A DNA stretch of 64,000 nucleotides from Curtobacterium sp. 9128 (GTDB lineage Bacteria > Actinomycetota > Actinomycetes > Actinomycetales > Microbacteriaceae): NCBI RefSeq assembly GCF_007673775.1, contig NZ_VEAF01000006.1, positions 124,001-188,000 of the forward strand. Direction: 5' to 3'. Each line of letters begins with the position of its first letter. The stretch's first letter is position 1. The notes below the pieces were generated by a model. The model had not been told where the DNA came from, did no database searches, and saw only the letters and a list, made by a program, of their open reading frames with translations. The position numbers and the translations under genes were made by a program. Positions 25,442 through 34,192 of this stretch are shown one piece after another.

Positions 25442-26260
25442 TCAGGCGGTCGGGTTCAGGCCGCGCGCGAAGAACCGCTGGAACGCGAAGAACACGATGA
25501 CCGTCGGCAGCGAGGCGACGAGCGCCCCGGCGAGTGCCACGGGCGGACCGTAGGTCGAGTAGTTGCCGGTGAGGTCGGCGAGCGTCGCCATCACCGGCCG
25601 GATGTTCGGACTGGTGGACAGGGTGAGCCCGAACAGCAGGTCGTTCCAGATCCAGGTGAACTGGAACACGAACGCGGCGAGGAGCGCACTGGTCGACAGC
25701 GGCAGGTGGACCTGGAAGAACATCCGGACCCAGCCGGCACCGTCGAGCGACGCCGCCTCGCGCACCTCGTTCGGCAGCCCGGTCATGTGCCCGCGGACCA
25801 CGAAGAACGCGAACGGGATCGTCAGCGCGACGTAGACCAGGAGCATGCCGTACTGCGTGTCGAACAGGCTCGTCGCGGCGAACCCGGTGAACAGCGGCGA
25901 GAGGAACGCCTGCAGGGGCAGGATCGTGCCGATGTAGATCACCCAGAACCAGAACGTCGGGCGCTTGACGGGCATGATCGTGACCGCGAAGGACGCCAGG
26001 GCGGCGATGAACACCGCGGCACCGGCCCCGACCACCGAGTACAGCAGGCTGTTGAGCATGCCCTGCCCGACGTTCGCGTTCTGGAACGCGGTCGCGATGT
26101 TGTCGAACAGCGACCACGAGGTCGGCCACCACGAGGGCGTGCCCGAGTAGTCGGCGCTCTTCGTGAACGCGTTCACGACGAGCAGGTACGACGGGATCAG
26201 CCAGATCAGCGACACGACGGTCAGCACGACGGCCAGGATGCGGCGAGAGGTCTTCGTCAT
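25442..26260 (-). CDS. CUT1 sugar ABC transporter permease (MalG-like)
   Basis: 272 residues with six membrane segments, beginning with RRILAVVLTVVSLIWLIPSY. The EAA loop is REAASLDGAGWVRMFFQVHL near residue 175. It lies 13 bases after the partner permease and about 50 bases before the mannosidase gene. The cargo is inferred to be mannose oligosaccharides from the GH38 and GH76 genes in the same regulon. Confidence 0.9.
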   Translation of the reverse strand: MTKTSRRILAVVLTVVSLIWLIPSYLLVVNAFTKSADYSGTPSWWPTSWSLFDNIATAFQNANVGQGMLNSLLYSVVGAGAAVFIAALASFAVTIMPVKRPTFWFWVIYIGTILPLQAFLSPLFTGFAATSLFDTQYGMLLVYVALTIPFAFFVVRGHMTGLPNEVREAASLDGAGWVRMFFQVHLPLSTSALLAAFVFQFTWIWNDLLFGLTLSTSPNIRPVMATLADLTGNYSTYGPPVALAGALVASLPTVIVFFAFQRFFARGLNPTA

Positions 26261-26273
26261 CGAACGGCTCCAG

Positions 26274-27224
26274 CTAGTCGGTGGGTCGGAGTTGCCGACG
26301 GAGGTACGCCCACGAGGCCACGACGACCACGAGCGTGAGGAACACGGCGACGGCCGCGCCGGAGCCGTAGCGGGAGAGCGTGAAGGTCTCGCGGTACATG
26401 GTCAGCGCGAGGGTCTCCGACGCGGTGCCGGGGCCGCCGTTCGTGAGCAGCAACACCTGGTCGAACACCTTGAGGCTGCCGACGATCGAGATCCCCACGA
26501 CGACGACCGTCATCGGTCGCAGCTGCGGGAACGTCACCGCCCAGAACAGCCGCCAGCCGGAGGCACCGTCGATCTGGGCGGCCTCGAGCGTGTTCGGCGG
26601 GATCGACTGCAGGCCGACGAGGAACAGGATCACGCAGGCACCGGTGGCCTGCCACGTCGTCGCGACGATCATCATGACCGTGTTGAGCGGCCACTGGAGC
26701 AGCCACTGCGACACGAGCCCGTCGAGGCCGATCATGTGCAGGATCGTGTCGAGCCCGCCGTCGGTGGAGAGCATGAACGTCCAGACCACGGCGGTCGCCG
26801 AGCCGGAGATCGCGTACGGCAGCACGATCGCGAACCGCGCAAGGCCGCCGAGCCGCAGCTTCCAGGTGCCGACGGCGATCGCGAGCCCGATCCCGACCGG
26901 CAGCAGCAGCGTGCCGACGACCCACATGAAGGTGTTCAGCACGGACTGGCCGAACGCCGGGTCGGCGAACATCGCCCGGTAGTTCTCGATCCCGACCCAG
27001 CTACGGGTGAAGCCGTTGTCGTTGAAGAAGCTGCGGTAGATCGTGAACAGGAACGGGGCGACCAGCAGCACCACGACCAGCACCACGGACGGTGCGAGGA
27101 ACGCTCCGCCGGTCAGGCGGGCTCGCATCGGTGCGCGCCTGGTCGTGGTGGGCCGACGTCGGGCGGTGGGCCGGGCCTCCTGGTCGAGCACCGCGTCGGG
27201 GACGGGCGGTTGTGTCAGCGTCAT
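26274..27224 (-). CDS. CUT1 sugar ABC transporter permease (MalF-like)
   Basis: 316 residues with a charged N-terminal tail (Arg/Thr/Pro rich, to residue about 36), then six membrane segments. The EAA loop is LEAAQIDGASGWRLFWAVTF near residue 215. The ATG at 27224 overlaps the binding-protein stop (ATGA), so translation is coupled. As with the other sugar importer in this window, no ATPase gene is next to it, so a shared ATPase encoded elsewhere is expected. Confidence 0.9.
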   Translation of the reverse strand: MTLTQPPVPDAVLDQEARPTARRRPTTTRRAPMRARLTGGAFLAPSVVLVVVLLVAPFLFTIYRSFFNDNGFTRSWVGIENYRAMFADPAFGQSVLNTFMWVVGTLLLPVGIGLAIAVGTWKLRLGGLARFAIVLPYAISGSATAVVWTFMLSTDGGLDTILHMIGLDGLVSQWLLQWPLNTVMMIVATTWQATGACVILFLVGLQSIPPNTLEAAQIDGASGWRLFWAVTFPQLRPMTVVVVGISIVGSLKVFDQVLLLTNGGPGTASETLALTMYRETFTLSRYGSGAAVAVFLTLVVVVASWAYLRRQLRPTD

Positions 27225-28522
27225 GCGGCGTTCCAGGTCTTCCACTCGGTGACTGCTCGGTTCTGCATGGACCGCAGGGTGGCCAGGCCGTTCGCCTTCG
27301 ACGGGTTCACCATGAAGGACCCGAGGTCCTGCACGTTGCCCTCGATGAGCGGTGTCGGTGAGGCCTCCCAGTAGCGGGTGAGCTCGACGGGACGCGTGGC
27401 GGCGATGTCCTTCGCCAGGTCCTGCACGAGGTGCGACTTCGGCAGGGCCTTCGGGTTCGGGCTCGTGTCGCCGAGGAAGCCGACCCAGGCCGTCTGCACG
27501 TCGGTCGCGAGCCAGTTCCGCGCGACGTCGACGGCGGCCGCGTGCCGGTGCGCCTTCACGGGGACCGACAGGGAGCCGCTCTCGACGACCACGGCCGGCT
27601 TCGCGGAACCCCGCGGCGGGACCCGGAAGAACCCGATGTCCGTGTCGGTCAGGCCGGCGGCGAGGAGGGTGTTCGCGAACCACGTGCCGTAGAGCATCAT
27701 GCCGAACCTGCCCTGCTTCACCAGGCCGGGCAGGTCGTTCGAGGTGACGTCCGGGGCGGAGAAGAAGCCGTCGGCGTACATCGTCGACCAGAGGTCCATG
27801 GCCTGCTCCGCCGGGTCGGCGACGTAGCTCGCCCTGTCCGTCGTGACGGCCTTGTAGTAGTCCGGGTCGATCGAGGCGAGCAGCTGCATGAACCAGATCT
27901 CGGCCTCCCACGTGGTGGCACCCGGGGACAGGAACGGGGTGATGCCGGCGTCCTTGAGCTTCTGGGCGGCGTCGAGCATCTCGTCGAAGGTGGTCGGGAC
28001 GGTGATCCCGTGCTCGGCGAACGCCTTCTTGCTGTAGAAGACGGCGTAGTAGCTCTTGTAGAGCGGCATGCCGTACGCCTTGCCGCGGTACGTGAAGGAC
28101 TCACGCTGCGCCGGGTCGACCCAGCCGCGGGCGATCGCGTCGTCCCACGCCGGGTTGAGGTCGGTGAGGATGTCGGCGCGGGCGATGTCCTGCAGCCGGT
28201 ACCCGTTCGTCCACTTGATCAGGTCGGTCGTGCTGTCGGTCTGCGCCGTCATCCGGATGACCTGGGTGTAGTTGTTCACGCTCGCGATGGAGCGGGACGT
28301 GATGCGGTACCCGATGCGCTTCGCCAGCACGGCGGAGGCGGCGGCGTACCCGGGGCCCCAGGTCGGGTTGTCGCTGTTGAGCGTGACCGTGCCGGGGGCG
28401 GACGGCTTCGTGTCGGTCCCTCGGGCGCACGCGGCGAGGGTCATGGCGAGGAGACCACCACCACCCAGCGCGAGGGCGGAGCGGCGGGTCACGGCGGGCC
28501 CTCGCGAGAACGGGTTCGGCAT
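27221..28522 (-). CDS. CUT1 sugar-binding lipoprotein, mannan oligosaccharide importer
   Basis: 433 residues. The signal region has a twin arginine (VTRRSALALGGGG) and a lipobox LAAC, so export may be by Tat followed by lipidation. The mature domain is an extracellular solute-binding family 1 fold, with YKSYYAVFYSKKAFAEHGI and TTFDEMLDAAQKLKDAGI as typical segments. The ATG at 28522 is preferred over 28534 for a weak GGA upstream. It is the first gene of the importer-mannosidase operon; TATGCT at 28566-28571 (minus strand) reads as the -10 box just in front of the operator. Confidence 0.9.
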   Translation of the reverse strand: MPNPFSRGPAVTRRSALALGGGGLLAMTLAACARGTDTKPSAPGTVTLNSDNPTWGPGYAAASAVLAKRIGYRITSRSIASVNNYTQVIRMTAQTDSTTDLIKWTNGYRLQDIARADILTDLNPAWDDAIARGWVDPAQRESFTYRGKAYGMPLYKSYYAVFYSKKAFAEHGITVPTTFDEMLDAAQKLKDAGITPFLSPGATTWEAEIWFMQLLASIDPDYYKAVTTDRASYVADPAEQAMDLWSTMYADGFFSAPDVTSNDLPGLVKQGRFGMMLYGTWFANTLLAAGLTDTDIGFFRVPPRGSAKPAVVVESGSLSVPVKAHRHAAAVDVARNWLATDVQTAWVGFLGDTSPNPKALPKSHLVQDLAKDIAATRPVELTRYWEASPTPLIEGNVQDLGSFMVNPSKANGLATLRSMQNRAVTEWKTWNAA

Positions 28523-28546
28523 CGATCGTTCCATTCGACGGTGAAT

Positions 28547-28561
28547 TGATAACGTTACCAA
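28547..28561 (-). promoter_or_regulatory. LacI-type operator, site 1 (importer-mannosidase operon)
   Basis: On the minus strand the site reads TTGGTAACGTTATCA, built around AACGTT, the typical LacI-family central pattern. It is identical over 15 bases to the site at 29705-29719 and matches 13 of 15 at 36991-37005. It lies four bases downstream of a TATGCT -10 box, so bound repressor would block transcription start. The divergent LacI gene makes its product the obvious ligand. Confidence 0.85.
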
Positions 28562-28619
28562 CGGGAGCATACACGGCGCCGGACCGGTCGCAAGCGCGAT
28601 GTCCGGTATACAGGGACGC

Positions 28620-29654
28620 ATGCAGCCAGCCGCGGGGTCCGGACCGACCCGGAAGCCCGCGATGACCGTGAAGGACATCGCGCGCGTGGCCGAGGTCAGC
28701 CCGATGACGGTGTCCCGGGTGCTCTCCGGGGGCAAGAACGTGCGCCCGGCACTCCGTGAACACGTCGAACGCGTCATCGCCGAGGTCGGGTACCACCGCA
28801 ACGAGAACGCACGGAGCCTGCGGCCCGGGCAGCGCTCGGGGCTCGTCGGCGTGATGATCACGAACATCGGCAACCCGTACTACGCCGGCGTCGTGCAGGG
28901 CATCGAACAGGTCGTGGCCGCGACCGGCCGGCGCATCCTCGTCGGCACCACGAACGAGGACGCCGACCTCGAACGACAGCTCCTGTCCGACTTCCTCGGT
29001 CGCCAGGTCGAGGGGCTGATCGTCGTCCCGGTCGGGCAGGACACCACCCGGTTCGCCGTCGACCGCCTGCACGACGCCCCGCTCGTGCTCGCCTCCCGCA
29101 CGGTCGAGGACGTCGCCGCCGACGCCGTCCTCATCGACGACGTGCACGGCGCCCGGGACGCGACCGCGCTGATGCTCGAGGACGGGCACCGCCGCATCGC
29201 CTTCCTCGGCAACAAGGTGACGGTGTCGACGGGGCAGCGCCGTCTCGCCGGGTTCCGCAGCGCCTTCGCCGCCCACGGCGTCACCCCCGACGAGGGCCTG
29301 GTCATCCTCGAGCTCCAGGACACCGACAGCGCCGAGCGGGCGATGCGCCGACTCCTCACCGGCACTGAACCCCCGACGGCGGTCTTCGCGGCGAACAACC
29401 GGATCAGCGTCGGTGCGATCCGCGCGATCGCCAAGGCCGTCGCGGACGGCACGGTCGCCTCCCCGCCCCGGCTGTTCGCCTTCGACTCGTTCGACTTCGC
29501 GGACATGGCGCCGGTGCCGCTCTCGGTCATCGACCACGACCCGGCCGAGCTCGGCCGCGTCGCGGCGCGGATGCTGCTGTCCCGGCTCGACGGCAGCGCG
29601 GACGGCGAGCCGCCGCGGCTGGTCGAGCTGCCGGTGCACATCGTCCACCACTGA
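28620..29654 (+). CDS. LacI-family regulator of the mannan regulon
   Basis: 344 residues. The N-terminal LacI helix-turn-helix and hinge are clear: MTVKDIARVAEVSPMTVSRV (residues about 15-35), then GYHRNENARSLRPGQ. The periplasmic-binding-like sensor domain follows (GVMITNIGNPYYAGVVQGIE, then DSFDFADMAPVPLSVIDHD near the end). The ATG at 28620 is favoured over 28599 because AGGGA lies just upstream and a TATACA box sits seven bases before the ATG. It is divergent from the importer operon and 81 bases upstream of the isomerase-like gene, with an operator on each side. Confidence 0.92.
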   Translation: MQPAAGSGPTRKPAMTVKDIARVAEVSPMTVSRVLSGGKNVRPALREHVERVIAEVGYHRNENARSLRPGQRSGLVGVMITNIGNPYYAGVVQGIEQVVAATGRRILVGTTNEDADLERQLLSDFLGRQVEGLIVVPVGQDTTRFAVDRLHDAPLVLASRTVEDVAADAVLIDDVHGARDATALMLEDGHRRIAFLGNKVTVSTGQRRLAGFRSAFAAHGVTPDEGLVILELQDTDSAERAMRRLLTGTEPPTAVFAANNRISVGAIRAIAKAVADGTVASPPRLFAFDSFDFADMAPVPLSVIDHDPAELGRVAARMLLSRLDGSADGEPPRLVELPVHIVHH

Positions 29655-29704
29655 GCGCGGCCTGGAGGCTCGGCTTGCGTCCGCGCGCTGCTTCCGGAGT
29701 AGTG

Positions 29705-29719
29705 TTGGTAACGTTATCA
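29705..29719 (+). promoter_or_regulatory. LacI-type operator, site 2 (isomerase-like gene)
   Basis: TTGGTAACGTTATCA, identical to site 1, overlaps the last base of a TAGTGT -10 box at 29700-29705 and lies 16 bases before the ATG at 29736. This position fits direct repression of the isomerase-like gene by the LacI protein encoded just upstream. Confidence 0.85.
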
Positions 29720-29735
29720 GCGTGAAAGGGGACCC

Positions 29736-31511
29736 ATGTCCGCCTCCCTGCCCTCCGGGGTGACCGTCGGCCAGTACGACAAGGCACCCGCCATCGACCT
29801 CCCTCCGGGGCACGACGTCTGGACGGGGTCAGCCGCGTGGGAGCAGCTCGCCGGGCGCCTGACGGGTCGGCACGTGATGGCCGTGGACACCTACCCCGGC
29901 AGCGACCTGACCGGCCTCTGCCGGGAACTCGCCGCGGTCGCACCCGACGCCGTCCTCATCGACGTCGAGGACGCCGCCGCCCTGCCGAACGCCGTCATCG
30001 AGGAGCGCATCGCCGCGAACCTCACCGACGACCGGGTCTTCGGCGTCCTCGGGCACCAGGTGCTCGCCGAGTTCTACGACACCGACCGACTCGCCGCTGT
30101 TGCCGACCGGATCCGCGCGGCCGACGGCCCCGTCGTCGTGTTCGGCTGGGGCGCCACGCTCGTCCCGACCACGTTCGACACGGTCGTGCTCGCCGACCTG
30201 GCCCGCTGGGAGATCCAGCGCCGGCAGCGTGCCGGTGCGCCGAACTGGCGCGCGGACAACGGGGACGAGGACCAGCTCCGCAAGGTCAAGCGCGGCTACT
30301 TCGTCGAGTGGCGGGTCGCCGACCGGCACAAGCGTGCACTGTTCGACAGCATCGACCTGGTCCTCGACGCGAACGGCTCGATGGCCGACGCGAAGCTCAT
30401 CACCGCCGAGACGTTCCTGACCGGCCTCGAGCTCGCCAGCCGTCGCCCGTTCCGCGTCGTGCCGTTCTTCGACCCCGGGGTGTGGGGCGGGCAGTGGATG
30501 AAGGAGGTCCTCGAGGTCGGGGACGCCGACAACTACGCGTGGTGCTTCGACTGCGTCCCGGAGGAGAACAGCCTGCTCTTCCGGATCGGGGACACGGTCG
30601 TCGAACTCCCGGCGCTCGACCTCGTCTTCCGGCACCCGCGCGAGCTGCTCGGCGCGAAGACCCACGCCCGGTTCGGCGCGGAGTTCCCGATCCGGTTCGA
30701 CTTCCTCGACACCATGGCCGGCGGCAACCTGTCGCTGCAGGTCCACCCGCTGACCGACTACATGCAGAACGTCTTCGGCATGCCCTACACGCAGGACGAG
30801 AGCTACTACATGCTCGACGCCGCAGAGGACGCGGTCGTCTACCTCGGCGTCCGGGACGACGCCGACCCCGCAGCGATGCAGGCGGCACTGCGGACCGCGT
30901 CGAGCGGCGAGGAGCCGTTCCCGGCCGACCGGTACGTCAACACCTTCCCGGCGAAGAAGCACGACCACTTCCTCATCCCGGCCGGCACCGTGCACTGCTC
31001 CGGGGCGGACTCGATGGTGCTCGAGATCTCCGCGACCCCCTACATCTTCACGTTCAAGATGTGGGACTGGGGACGGGTCGGACTCGACGGCGTCCCGCGT
31101 CCGGTGCACCTGGACCACGCCTTCGCGAACATCCAGTGGGACCGCCGGACCGACTTCGCGCGGGACGAGCTCGTCAACCGCGTGACCGAGGTGGCGCGCG
31201 GCGACGGCTGGGTCGAGGAGCGCACGGGCCTGCACGAGCTCGAGTTCATCGAGGTCCGCCGGCACTGGTTCGAGGGCGTCGTCCCGCACGACACGGACGG
31301 CACCGTGAACGTGCTCAACCTCGTCGAGGGTGCCGAGGCCGTCGTCGAGAGCCTGGACGGTGCGTTCGACCCGTTCGTCGTGCACTACGCCGAGACGTTC
31401 ATCGTGCCGGCGAGCGTCGGCCGCTACACGATCCGCCCGCACGGGCCGGGCGTGGGGCAGCGGCTCGGCACGGTGAAGGCCGCGGTCCGCGGGACCGGCC
31501 GTAGCGAGTGA
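29736..31511 (+). CDS. Class I mannose-6-phosphate isomerase-like protein with extra N-terminal domain
   Basis: 591 residues, about 200 longer than a typical class I ManA. The C-terminal half (from about residue 240) is cupin-like and carries the zinc ligands: QVHP (Gln335, His337), Glu in DESYYML, and His in HFLIPAGTVHCSG. The N-terminal part (about 1-230) contains VVVFGWGATLVP and KVKRGYFVEWRVADRHKRAL; I cannot assign it to a family with confidence. The isomerase would convert mannose-6-phosphate to fructose-6-phosphate in the cytoplasm, the last step of mannan use. It has its own LacI operator and a GAAAGGGGA ribosome-binding site. Confidence 0.82.
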   Translation: MSASLPSGVTVGQYDKAPAIDLPPGHDVWTGSAAWEQLAGRLTGRHVMAVDTYPGSDLTGLCRELAAVAPDAVLIDVEDAAALPNAVIEERIAANLTDDRVFGVLGHQVLAEFYDTDRLAAVADRIRAADGPVVVFGWGATLVPTTFDTVVLADLARWEIQRRQRAGAPNWRADNGDEDQLRKVKRGYFVEWRVADRHKRALFDSIDLVLDANGSMADAKLITAETFLTGLELASRRPFRVVPFFDPGVWGGQWMKEVLEVGDADNYAWCFDCVPEENSLLFRIGDTVVELPALDLVFRHPRELLGAKTHARFGAEFPIRFDFLDTMAGGNLSLQVHPLTDYMQNVFGMPYTQDESYYMLDAAEDAVVYLGVRDDADPAAMQAALRTASSGEEPFPADRYVNTFPAKKHDHFLIPAGTVHCSGADSMVLEISATPYIFTFKMWDWGRVGLDGVPRPVHLDHAFANIQWDRRTDFARDELVNRVTEVARGDGWVEERTGLHELEFIEVRRHWFEGVVPHDTDGTVNVLNLVEGAEAVVESLDGAFDPFVVHYAETFIVPASVGRYTIRPHGPGVGQRLGTVKAAVRGTGRSE

Positions 31512-31585
31512 GTCGAGTCGCGTCAGGGGTGTCCGGTCGACCATCGGGGTCGAGCGGGGCGATCTCCGCTGGCAGCGCTGCAAGC

Positions 31586-31617
31586 GGCGACCGAGTGCCA
31601 CGTGGCAGGTGGTCGCC
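31586..31617. terminator. Nested hairpin downstream of the isomerase-like gene
   Basis: GGCGACC (31586-31592) pairs with GGTCGCC (31611-31617) and encloses the perfect 12-base palindrome TGCCACGTGGCA (31595-31606). It lies 75 bases after the isomerase-like stop and probably ends that transcript. There is no T-run. Confidence 0.55.
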
Positions 31618-31966
31618 CTTCGGCTGATCGGCCCCCTGCACGTCCCGCGCGCGACGGTGTTCCGTTCAACGGGCCGTCGGAGAGGGAACCAGGCCGCCAC
31701 AGCTCGGTCCGGCGCTCCTCGGACTGGCGCGCTTCATCGCCTGTTTCGCCGGGGTGGCACGCAACACCTCAGCCCGGCATGCCGCCAACCGTCCTCTCGA
31801 TGCGCACGAGCGTCTGTGCGGTCGCGTGCACCACGTCCGTGAACGCGTCCGGGACGACTGCAACGAAGCTGTCACGAACACACCGTCCCGATGGACGATC
31901 AGCTACCGGACGGTCTTGGCTCCGCCAGCGAGCTCGCTCTGACCGCCGCTCCGCGGCGCGGTCGTC
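31618..31966. other. Intergenic stretch with no recognisable gene
   Basis: Between the isomerase-like gene and the GNAT gene about 450 bases (31512-31966) carry no open frame with family-like features. Short frames exist on both strands but have no start site or protein pattern I trust. Apart from the hairpin at 31586-31617 nothing is visible. Confidence 0.6.
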
Positions 31967-32617
31967 CTACGGCGCAGTGATGCCGAGCTGTGCGAGAACG
32001 GGTTGATCGCCGATGGTCTGCAGATTCCACGTCGGATGCTCGAAGGCACCGCGGGAGAGTCGCACGCGCTGTTCGTCGACCGGTTGCCCGGATCGGGGCG
32101 ATACCCGCGTAACCCCGTTCGGTTCGTAGCCGAGCTTGTAGGAGACGGCCAGTGACGGGGCGTTCCAGGCCGCAGCGCTTGACTCTGCCCACTCGGCCCC
32201 CAGCGTGTCGAAGGCGAACAGCAGCAGGGCGGCGCGCATCTCGGTGCCGACGCCGTTGCCTTGGGCGCGTCGTGTCAGCCAGGAACCGGAGTTCACCGTC
32301 CGGCGGTTCGCGAAGTCGAACGCGGCGATGTCCTGCGCCCCGATCACCTCGCCGTCGAGGATGACGGCGAACTGGATCGTCCAGTTCTGCGGGGAGACTT
32401 GGCGGAGGCTCCACTGGTGCATCGCGAGGTTCCGCGGCAGCTCCTCCGGAGACGCATCGGTCCAAGGGAAGCCAAACGGCATGCGGTCCGGGTTGTGGAT
32501 GCCATCGAGCGCAGCCTGTGCCAGGGCAGGGAGGTCCTGGTCACGCACCGGACGCAACACCAGCCGCGGGGTTCGCAGTTCGAGTCCGAACAACGGCCAC
32601 AGCTTCTCCATTTCCAT
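31967..32617 (-). CDS. GNAT-family N-acetyltransferase (RimJ/RimL-like)
   Basis: 216 residues. RTPRLVLRPVRDQDLPAL is the RimJ/RimL start. The acetyl-CoA loop is RRAQGNGVGTEMRAALLLFA (Q-x-x-G-x-G/A pattern), followed by AWNAPSLAVSYKLGYEPNG with the conserved Asn-x-x-S-x-x-x-x-x-K-x-G. It would transfer an acetyl group to a protein N-terminus or small amine; the target is unknown. A TAGCGT box lies six bases before the ATG at 32617, supporting that start and a leaderless mRNA. It is one of a few genes that interrupt the mannan regulon. Confidence 0.9.
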   Translation of the reverse strand: MEMEKLWPLFGLELRTPRLVLRPVRDQDLPALAQAALDGIHNPDRMPFGFPWTDASPEELPRNLAMHQWSLRQVSPQNWTIQFAVILDGEVIGAQDIAAFDFANRRTVNSGSWLTRRAQGNGVGTEMRAALLLFAFDTLGAEWAESSAAAWNAPSLAVSYKLGYEPNGVTRVSPRSGQPVDEQRVRLSRGAFEHPTWNLQTIGDQPVLAQLGITAP

Positions 32618-32888
32618 ACCGGGACGCTACCTGCGCCGGTCGCGGCAGCGAGGCGTGTTACGCGCCCGGCCGCTGATCAGCAACCCTCGCATCTGTTCTC
32701 TCGCAGCGCCCGGTGATCGATCGGCCAAAGAGACGCCATGAGCGGCTCCGCCGGAGGGACAGGATGACCGCTGCGACGATGACGACGGGAATCCGAATCC
32801 AGACAGGCAGTGAAGAGGGAACACGGTCGCACGCTGGCCACGACGAATGCCCCGCGACCGATCGGTCAGCGAGACGACGGTGCGGCCT
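32618..32888. other. Intergenic stretch with no recognisable gene
   Basis: About 270 bases between the GNAT and hypothetical genes, less GC-rich than the surroundings. The only feature I can see is the TAGCGT -10 box of the GNAT gene at the left edge. Confidence 0.5.
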
Positions 32889-33467
32889 TCAGTATTCGAG
32901 CGCTGGCCACTCCGACAGACGGGAGAAGCGGCGGCGCGGCGGCGCCGGCTCGTCGTCATCCATCACGCGGACCTCCGTGAGCACCGTGACTTCGCTCGTC
33001 CCGTACCAGCGGTGCGCGACGCCGTCCCGCTCGTCGACGACCACCGTCATGCGGTCCGCCGGGTCGCGCTCATGTTCGCAGGTCACCAGCAGCCAGTGCC
33101 CGCGGATCCGTTGGACCAGGACCGGCACGAAGCTCGCGGGCGAACCCCATAAGGGCAGAAGCTCCGGGGTGAGCAGTCGAACCGGAGGTGCTACCGCGCC
33201 GCTGCGGGCGAAGCTGACCTCCACCGGCCCGTCAACCGAATGGAGAACCCCCTCCGCGAATCGGTCGCGGTGACGGTCACCCTGCCGATCGACCGTCCAG
33301 CTCTCATCGCGCTCGTCAACGACGAGCTGGAACTGCCGCGGCTGCGCCGAGCCGCCACGCAGCACGATGACCCCGCGAGCGAGGCGTCGAGCAGGGGACC
33401 GGAGCGCGGCGACCTCTGCCCTGAGGCTCGGGGCGTCGGTTGCGGCCAGAACGGTGTCGAAACGCAT
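32889..33467 (-). CDS. Hypothetical protein with a degraded paralogue at 56 kb
   Basis: 192 residues, starting MRFDTVLAATDAPSLRAEV. It has many charged residues, no membrane segment and no signal peptide, and ends in a basic Pro/Arg stretch. A short C-terminal region (HWLLVTCEHERDPADRMTVV) looks like beta strands. I do not recognise the family; it could be a DUF6504-like small protein but I cannot confirm this. A clearly related, internally deleted copy lies at 56018-56275, and the similarity includes about 60 bases before the start codon. Upstream on the same strand are the DUF1304 remnant and the SRPBCC gene. Confidence 0.6.
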   Translation of the reverse strand: MRFDTVLAATDAPSLRAEVAALRSPARRLARGVIVLRGGSAQPRQFQLVVDERDESWTVDRQGDRHRDRFAEGVLHSVDGPVEVSFARSGAVAPPVRLLTPELLPLWGSPASFVPVLVQRIRGHWLLVTCEHERDPADRMTVVVDERDGVAHRWYGTSEVTVLTEVRVMDDDEPAPPRRRFSRLSEWPALEY

Positions 33468-33571
33468 GTCCTCATCTTGCGTGCGCAGAGGCTGACGCGG
33501 CGAGAGCAGGGTCTTGACAGCCAATCGAGTACTGAGTCGTCACGGGAAGCCTCCCTGTTCGTCTCGCGGCT

Positions 33572-33670
33572 GTCGCAAGGAGCGGGGAACAGGACACTCT
33601 CCTGCACGAACATCCACCAGTGCATGGCCGCCGCGGCGAGCATGACGACGGCGGCGATCGGGTGGGTCAC
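33572..33670 (-). pseudogene. N-terminal remnant of a DUF1304-like membrane protein
   Basis: A GTG at 33670 overlaps the SRPBCC stop (GTGA) and opens a frame reading IAAVVMLAAAAMHWWMFVQE, followed by SVLFP. The H-x-x-x-F-x-x-E-S pattern after a hydrophobic stretch is the DUF1304 N-terminus. A normal member has about 115 residues and four membrane segments. Here family resemblance ends after about 33 residues, and the frame runs on into unrelated sequence. I read this as a gene cut by a rearrangement that also placed the hypothetical gene at 32889-33467 here. Confidence 0.5.
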
Positions 33671-34116
33671 GCCTGTTCCGGCCGGTAGGCGGCGAGGACC
33701 GCCGGGACTCCCTCCGCGAGCATCTTGCGTCGCACGTTCGCAAGCAGTTTCGACATCGCGAACCCGCCGATGCCGGTGAAGCCGGTGTGGTGCCAGGTGA
33801 AGCGTGTACCGGTCGGCGTCGGCTCGAGGCTGTAGGTCACGGTGGTGACGTCGTCGGCGTCGTCGTCACCCTTCCACGTGTAGACCATCGACCGTGGCGC
33901 TTCGATCGCGATGATCTTGCAGTAGACCACCCCGGCCCAACCCATCGTCGGCTTGCCGATGAACCTGAACTCAGTGCCGACCGTGGGCTCGAAACCCTCC
34001 GGGCGTCCGCCCTGGCCGGTGGTCGTCCACTGTGCGACGTACTCCGGGTCGGTCAACACCGTCCAGACGTCCGCCAGCGGGTACCGGTAGTCGTGCGTGA
34101 TCGTGTACTCAGTCAC
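33667..34116 (-). CDS. SRPBCC/AHSA1-family protein
   Basis: 149 residues. ITHDYRYPLADVWTVLTDPE at the start, GTEFRFIGKP in the first sheet, and TRFTWHHTGFTGIGGF near the end are typical of AHSA1-like START-fold proteins. They bind a hydrophobic ligand in the cytoplasm. The GTG at 34116 has AGAGGA seven bases upstream. It is divergent from a TetR regulator across two palindromes. ArsR- or TetR-linked SRPBCC proteins are common, but the ligand cannot be predicted. Confidence 0.85.
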   Translation of the reverse strand: MTEYTITHDYRYPLADVWTVLTDPEYVAQWTTTGQGGRPEGFEPTVGTEFRFIGKPTMGWAGVVYCKIIAIEAPRSMVYTWKGDDDADDVTTVTYSLEPTPTGTRFTWHHTGFTGIGGFAMSKLLANVRRKMLAEGVPAVLAAYRPEQA

Positions 34117-34141
34117 GGGTGTTCCTCTCGTCCCTGAGTAG

Positions 34142-34180
34142 CCTACCTATCGGTAGGTAGTTTGCCTACCCCCGGGTAGG
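34142..34180. promoter_or_regulatory. Paired TetR operators between SRPBCC and TetR genes
   Basis: Two inverted repeats lie side by side: CCTACC-tatc-GGTAGG (34142-34157) and CCTACCC-cc-GGGTAGG (34165-34180). They occupy the 76-base divergent promoter region. The second abuts the TAAACT -10 box of the TetR gene. Autoregulation and control of the SRPBCC gene are the natural reading. Confidence 0.8.
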
Positions 34181-34192
34181 TAAACTGGCGGC

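Noticed and set aside
21880..25500. A 1206-codon plus-strand open frame
   Set aside because: It is the antisense shadow of the GH38 mannosidase gene; its product is an Arg/Gly-rich string with no family features, while the minus strand shows clear GH38 motifs.
31602..32006. Plus-strand frame in the gap before the GNAT gene
   Set aside because: No start signal and no protein pattern; the right half is antisense to the GNAT gene.
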